Below the pieces are notes generated by a model. The model searched no databases, had not been told where the DNA came from, and worked only from the letters and a program-made list of their open reading frames with translations. From Nonomuraea sp. NBC_00507 (lineage in GTDB: Bacteria; Actinomycetota; Actinomycetes; Streptosporangiales; Streptosporangiaceae), in the NCBI RefSeq assembly GCF_036013525.1, contig NZ_CP107853.1:12400001-12464000 (forward strand): a stretch of DNA of 64,000 nucleotides, given 5' to 3'. Every line of letters starts with the position of its first letter. Positions within the stretch are counted from its first letter, which is position 1. Made by a program: the position numbers and the translations under genes. Below, piece by piece: positions 60,046 to 64,000 of this stretch.

Positions 60046-61686
60046 CTAGGTGCACACGTTCGTCTGCTGCGAGGCCGTGATGGTGCTCTGCTTCACGCTG
60101 TCGGGCAGCTCGGTCACCTTGACGGACTCGAAGTCCTCACCGACGACAAGCTGGATCACCGGGCCGCTCTTGGGCGCGGTCCCCGCGGCCGCGGTCGCCG
60201 GGACGTACGCCTGCGCGTTGGTCGCCGGCACCTTGCCCGCCGCCGGAGCCGGCTTGGGCAGGACCGCGCCGGCGAGCGTGTCGGCGTAGTCGGGCGCCGT
60301 CTCGATCGTCTTGGCGTAGTGGATCTCGCTCTTGGCCATGCTCTGGCCGTCCGCGGCCTCGTAGTTGCCCACGCCCACGACGTTGAAGCCCTGCTCGGCG
60401 AGCTGGTCGGCGACTTCCTTGGCCTTGCCCACGGTCTTGGTGCCGTTGAGCACCTGGACCTTCACCTGCTGCGGCTTGACGGTTTCCTTGGGCTTGGCGC
60501 TGGCGCTGGCGGACGGCGCCGGGACGGCGACCTCGGTGTCGGTCTTGACCGAGGTGAACAGCTTGGTGGCGTCGGGCTCCTTCCACACCACGCGGGCCTC
60601 CGGGTTCTCGGGGTCGGGGACCCACGGGACCGTCGTGAACTGCACGCCCTTGGCCGTCAGCTGCTTGGCGCTCATCGCGATCTCGATGAGCCGCTCGGTG
60701 TCGTTGGCCAGGTCGGGGTCCATGGTGACGGACCCGGCCGCGGCGGCGATGAAGTCCCGCAGCTTGCCCACGTCGGTCATCAGATCGCTGCTGGTGGCCT
60801 TGGCGACGACCTTGCTCAGGAAGATCTGCTGGCGCTTGATGCGCTGGATGTCGCTGCCGTCTCCGTATTTGCGCAGGCGCACGTAACCGAGCGCCTTCTC
60901 GCCGTTGAGCAGGCTCTTGCCCGGCGGCAGGACCAGCTTGGACGCCTTGTCGTTGACGCCGGACTTGAGGCAGATCTCGATGCCGCCGAGCGCGTCGACG
61001 ATGTTCTTGAAGCCGCTGAAGTCCACCTCGACGAAGTGGTTGATGCGGATGCCGGTGAGGGTCTCGATGGTGGACATCGTGCAGGCGATGCCGCCGGTGT
61101 TGTACGCCGCGTTGATCATGTCGCGGTGCGGCGCCATCTCCTGCTTGGTGGTCTCGTTCTTGCACCGGGGGATCTGCACCATCGAGTCGCGCGGGAAGCT
61201 GATCAGCCGTGCCTTGTCGCGGTTGGGCGAGATGTGCATCAGGATGATCGTGTCGGTGCGCTTGCCGCCCGCGTCAGCGGTCCTGGCCAGCTGCTGGCCG
61301 TATTTCGCGTTGCCCTCGCCCGCCCGGGTGTCGGAGCCGACGAGCAGCACGTTGAGCGCGCCCGTGTCCGGGGGACGCGGGTTGATGATGTCTTCCTTGA
61401 CGCTCTTCTGGGTGATGTTGCCGAAGGCGTCCCGGTAAACGGTGTAGGCGGTCAGCGAGCCCGCGACCATGACCGACGTGACGCCGATGCTGATCCAGGC
61501 CAGCACTCGCATCTTGCCCTGGCCGCCCCCGCCGCCGCGGTGGCTACGCGACGGCCGGTCGTCGGGTGGCGGCGGTGGCGGGGCGGCCGCCGCGGCCCTG
61601 CGCGCCATCCTGCTGCCGGGCTGGGTGGGGGCGCCCCTGCGGTCCTGTGCCGGGTCGGCTACCGGCACGCTTCTGTACTCACTCAT
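60046..61686 (-). CDS. LytR-CpsA-Psr (LCP) family cell-wall ligase
   Basis: A 546-residue protein. The cytoplasmic N-terminus is Pro/Ala-rich (1-57), one transmembrane helix spans about 61-80, and an LCP domain (about 110-330) includes VLLVGSDTRAGEG, DTIILMHISPNRDKARLISFPRDS and GYVRLRKYGDGSDIQRIKRQQ. A C-terminal LytR_C domain (about 405-520) has VQVLNGTKTVGKAKEVAD. LCP enzymes attach arabinogalactan, teichoic acid or capsule to peptidoglycan. The closest upstream genes make the precursors, which fits. ATG start. Confidence 0.94.
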   Translation of the reverse strand: MSEYRSVPVADPAQDRRGAPTQPGSRMARRAAAAAPPPPPPDDRPSRSHRGGGGGQGKMRVLAWISIGVTSVMVAGSLTAYTVYRDAFGNITQKSVKEDIINPRPPDTGALNVLLVGSDTRAGEGNAKYGQQLARTADAGGKRTDTIILMHISPNRDKARLISFPRDSMVQIPRCKNETTKQEMAPHRDMINAAYNTGGIACTMSTIETLTGIRINHFVEVDFSGFKNIVDALGGIEICLKSGVNDKASKLVLPPGKSLLNGEKALGYVRLRKYGDGSDIQRIKRQQIFLSKVVAKATSSDLMTDVGKLRDFIAAAAGSVTMDPDLANDTERLIEIAMSAKQLTAKGVQFTTVPWVPDPENPEARVVWKEPDATKLFTSVKTDTEVAVPAPSASASAKPKETVKPQQVKVQVLNGTKTVGKAKEVADQLAEQGFNVVGVGNYEAADGQSMAKSEIHYAKTIETAPDYADTLAGAVLPKPAPAAGKVPATNAQAYVPATAAAGTAPKSGPVIQLVVGEDFESVKVTELPDSVKQSTITASQQTNVCT

Positions 61687-61854
61687 ACGCCCCCTAGCCT
61701 CGTTCCTCGCGCTCGCGCGCCGGCTTGGTCGTTCCGCGCCACGAGACTAGGTCAGGTTCGGCGTGTCCGGTGTGACGACCGCCGGAAACGGCCGTGACCC
61801 GGGCGTGATGTTTCCGCGGGCAAGCATACTCAGAGCCGGACATGAGGTGGAATA

Positions 61855-63327
61855 TCATTCGCTGAACTCTTTCTGGCTTCCTGACTGATTTCGCAGGTCA
61901 GGCCTGATGCACAGGGCCGCGGCAAGACAGGCCAGAGGTACGGCCGGCAACACATAGCGATAGTCGAACTCCGCCGCGGCGGCCGGTGTGATCAGCAACA
62001 CAATGGCCACCGACCACGGCACCGGCCAGGACGGAGCTCCCGCGAGGCGCCCTGCCTTTCGCCTGCGCCGGAGCTCGGCGATGGCCGCTATGGGAGGCAC
62101 CAGGAGGACCCCCAGGAGCAGCGGGCCGGGCAGCCGCACCATGCTCTGGTAGGCCCTCAGCCATCCGGCATAGGGCTCGACGATCTCCGTGCCGATCGCA
62201 CCTTGCTCATAGAGCTTGGCATACTCGGCGCCGACCTGCGCGGGATAGCGCCCAGGTGGTCCCGGTGGCGTCACGGGAAACTGGTAATAAGCGTAGATCT
62301 CCTGGTCCGGATAGACCGGGCGGTCCCACCGGAACGTGCGGCCGAGCTCGGTCAGCACGGAGGCGGCGTAGTCGAGCGGCTGCTTGACGATCGCCAGGGT
62401 CGCGAACCTGGCCGCCAGGTCGTCGGTCTCCTTCGTGAACGTGATGCCCGGCAGCCGCACCAGAGGCGCGTCCTTGGCCCAGATGTACTCCTGGGACGGC
62501 GGACGCTGCTCGGGCGGGCGCGGGTCGCACAGGACCTTCAGGTCCGGAGGCGGGTCCATCCTTGCGCAGTCGGCGAACGACATCGTCCTGGCGTACAGGA
62601 AGGCGCCGTTCGCGCCGATGAGGCCGACCCGCTGGTAGGTGGCGTAGAACCAGGCGCCGTAGGCGACGAGCGGCACCAGGGCGGCCGCCAGCAGCACCCC
62701 GGCGTGCCCCACCCGTCTGCGCAGCAGCACCCCGGTGTGCCCCACCCGTCTGCGCAGCAGGAACCAGGCGGCGAACACCGCGATGAGCGGCTGGCCGACG
62801 GTCCTGGTCAGCGTGGCGGCGGCCAGCAGCAGCCCGATGGCGGCGACCGTGCTCGTCCGGCGCGTCGTGCACAGCGCCACGGCGGACACGACCAGGAACA
62901 TGAACAAGGTGTCGGACACCAGCAGGTGCTCCAGCTCGACCTGGTAGGCGTCGAGCAGCACGGGCACCGTGGCCAGCGTCGCCGCCCACCGGGGAGCCTT
63001 TCTGGCAACCCGGTAGATGAGCACGCCGGTGGCCAGACCGAGCAGATGCTGGACCGCCGCCACCGCGGCGAAGGAATGGAACGGCTCCAGCAGCTTGATG
63101 AACATCGAGTAGCCGGCCGGGCGCACCAGGTCGGGGCGCGGCTTGAAGACGGTGACGATGTAGGTGTAGGTGTCGGGGAACCACAGGGCCGGGCGGTAGC
63201 CCAGCATGGCCAGGGCGCGCAGCAGCGTGCCGAGGGTGAGCACCACGAGGAACCACCGGTGCCGCCGGGCCACACCGGCCCACCGGCCGCTCAGCGCGGG
63301 CTCGGCCGCGCGAACCGCCGACGTCAC
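61855..63327 (-). CDS. Polytopic membrane protein, GT-C glycosyltransferase-like
   Basis: A 490-residue protein with about ten transmembrane helices. An early loop (ALWFPDTYTYIVTVFKPRPDLVRPAGYSMFIKLL) has an acidic Asp next to Pro and aromatic residues, as in GT-C and mannosyltransferase-like proteins (GT39 and related); the donor would be a polyprenyl-phospho-sugar. The GTG at 63327 (VTSAVRAAEPALSG) has AGGAGG 8 nt upstream and is preferred over the longer GTG at 63378. An internal 33-bp duplication inserts LLRRRVGHTGV twice. Confidence 0.75.
   Translation of the reverse strand: MTSAVRAAEPALSGRWAGVARRHRWFLVVLTLGTLLRALAMLGYRPALWFPDTYTYIVTVFKPRPDLVRPAGYSMFIKLLEPFHSFAAVAAVQHLLGLATGVLIYRVARKAPRWAATLATVPVLLDAYQVELEHLLVSDTLFMFLVVSAVALCTTRRTSTVAAIGLLLAAATLTRTVGQPLIAVFAAWFLLRRRVGHTGVLLRRRVGHAGVLLAAALVPLVAYGAWFYATYQRVGLIGANGAFLYARTMSFADCARMDPPPDLKVLCDPRPPEQRPPSQEYIWAKDAPLVRLPGITFTKETDDLAARFATLAIVKQPLDYAASVLTELGRTFRWDRPVYPDQEIYAYYQFPVTPPGPPGRYPAQVGAEYAKLYEQGAIGTEIVEPYAGWLRAYQSMVRLPGPLLLGVLLVPPIAAIAELRRRRKAGRLAGAPSWPVPWSVAIVLLITPAAAAEFDYRYVLPAVPLACLAAALCIRPDLRNQSGSQKEFSE
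62689..62754 (-). repeat. 33-bp tandem duplication in the GT-C-like gene
   Basis: Two 33-bp copies (62689-62721, 62722-62754) differ by one base and encode LLRRRVGHTGV and LLRRRVGHAGV, in frame, adding 11 residues in a cytoplasmic loop. A third partial copy follows. Confidence 0.9.
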
Positions 63328-63446
63328 CCGCCCATCCTCCTGCTTGTCCGGCACGTCGCGTACGCTACCGGCCGTCACACGACACCCGCGCCATGAGCGG
63401 CCGCCGTGTGATGGCGCACACGTGCACTGGGTACGCTCGCTCTCCG

Positions 63447-64000
63447 ATGGAACTCGATCGATCCGGCCGGGTGCTCGCCGCGCTCTCGGTGGCGCCCGCG
63501 CTCGCCGTGGCGGGCTGGCTGCTGGCCGGGCTGCCGCTGCTACTGCTCGGCCGGTTCGCGCCGCTGCCCACGCTGCTGCTCGGCGTGCCCGCCGCCGCCC
63601 TGCTGTGCTGGGCGGGGACGCGACAGGCCGGCAAGGTGGTCGAGGCCACGGTCTGGCAGGTCGCCGGCGTGGTGGCGGTCGCGGCGGCGTCGGCCGTGTT
63701 CAACGGGTTCATGCACAGCGAGCAGTTGATCGTCAGGCGCGACCCGGCCACCTATGCGCAGTACGCCGCCTGGATCGCCGGCCACGGCGCGCTGCCCATA
63801 TCCGTCCAGCCGGAGGCGTTCGGCGGGGCCGATCCTTGGCTGCTCTTCGAAGGCGTCGGGTTCTACGACGTGGACGGAGGGGTGGCGCCGCAGTTCATGC
63901 CGGGAGCGCCGATGATGTTCGCGCTCGGCCACTGGCTCGGCGTGCCGTTCGCGGTGCCGGCCGTGCTGGGCGGGCTGGCCGTGCTCACGGTGGCCGGAGT
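63447..64000 (+). CDS. Polytopic membrane protein, 5' part
   Basis: The first 184 codons are in the window: MELDRSGRVLAALSVAPALA, several hydrophobic helices, then an outward loop QLIVRRDPATYAQYAAWIAGHGALP and GVGFYDVDGGVAPQFMPGAP. The latter resembles the DPxxY and acidic loop motifs of GT-C type membrane glycosyltransferases. Divergent from the previous gene, 119 bp apart. The rest lies outside the window, so the family is uncertain. Confidence 0.7.
   Translation, partial: MELDRSGRVLAALSVAPALAVAGWLLAGLPLLLLGRFAPLPTLLLGVPAAALLCWAGTRQAGKVVEATVWQVAGVVAVAAASAVFNGFMHSEQLIVRRDPATYAQYAAWIAGHGALPISVQPEAFGGADPWLLFEGVGFYDVDGGVAPQFMPGAPMMFALGHWLGVPFAVPAVLGGLAVLTVAG

Overview
The window reads as chromosome of a high-GC, aerobic, filamentous-type actinomycete. 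Supporting signs are the very GC-rich codon use, a WhiB developmental protein, MtrAB-LpqB, a complete coenzyme F420 gene set (fbiA, fbiB, fbiC), actinobacterial families (HGxxPAAW, DUF3499, DUF5719, LpqB) and a secreted chitin/cellulose-type LPMO. From memory, the gene order resembles the secA to lytR region of Streptomyces, with differences that suggest Streptosporangiales (Nonomuraea/Streptosporangium-like). The genus is an inference. No rRNA, tRNA or CRISPR array was seen.

Layout. 0-12 kb: secA (3' end cut by the window edge), a small membrane protein, a YcaQ-type DNA glycosylase, a LuxR-type response regulator, hpf, a comF-like gene and the lpqB-mtrB-mtrA envelope signalling operon. 12-20 kb: a membrane/MoxR block (DUF4129, DUF4350, MoxR ATPase, DUF58), then SpoIIM-like and RDD membrane proteins. 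20-24 kb: two tandem secreted LVIVD beta-propeller paralogues and a DUF305 lipoprotein. 24-29.7 kb: two different adenosylhomocysteinases separated by four tandem 45-bp hairpin repeats, a MerR regulator, a cation diffusion facilitator, a sugar-phosphate SIS isomerase and a Trm112-like protein. 29.7-31.5 kb: a decayed three-gene cassette of HAD phosphatase (intact), SIS protein (internally deleted) and inositol monophosphatase (deleted and frameshifted). 31.5-36 kb: DUF3499, a degenerate metallopeptidase-fold protein, a VOC protein, a DUF1905 remnant and a three-gene ABC-2 exporter. 36-43 kb: DUF5719, a giant GT2 membrane glycosyltransferase, whiB and a Q/G/P-rich membrane protein. 43-51.4 kb: F420 genes, the LPMO, a solute-binding/VWA protein and an AlkA-like glycosylase. 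51.4-57.8 kb: nucleotidyltransferase, glycosyltransferase, flippase-like membrane protein and methyltransferase, then an SPFH-GYF protein and a zinc-ribbon membrane protein. 57.8-59.9 kb: a solitary TnpB-like RuvC nuclease. 60-64 kb: an LCP cell-wall ligase and two polytopic membrane proteins of glycosyltransferase-C character.

How the genes fit together. Much of the window serves the envelope: protein export (SecA), wall stress signalling (MtrAB-LpqB), polymer synthesis and attachment (mannose-phosphate enzymes, GT2, GT4, LCP) and development (WhiB). F420 biosynthesis and methyl-cycle recycling (SahH) are the metabolic themes. The best candidate for something undescribed is the stand-alone TnpB-like gene, whose 3' end holds a strong hairpin and a low-complexity tail, as expected if a guide RNA is encoded there. 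Next in interest are the 45-bp hairpin array between the two SAH hydrolases, the eroding HAD-SIS-IMPase cassette, and a tandem duplication that has duplicated the translation start of the DUF58 gene.
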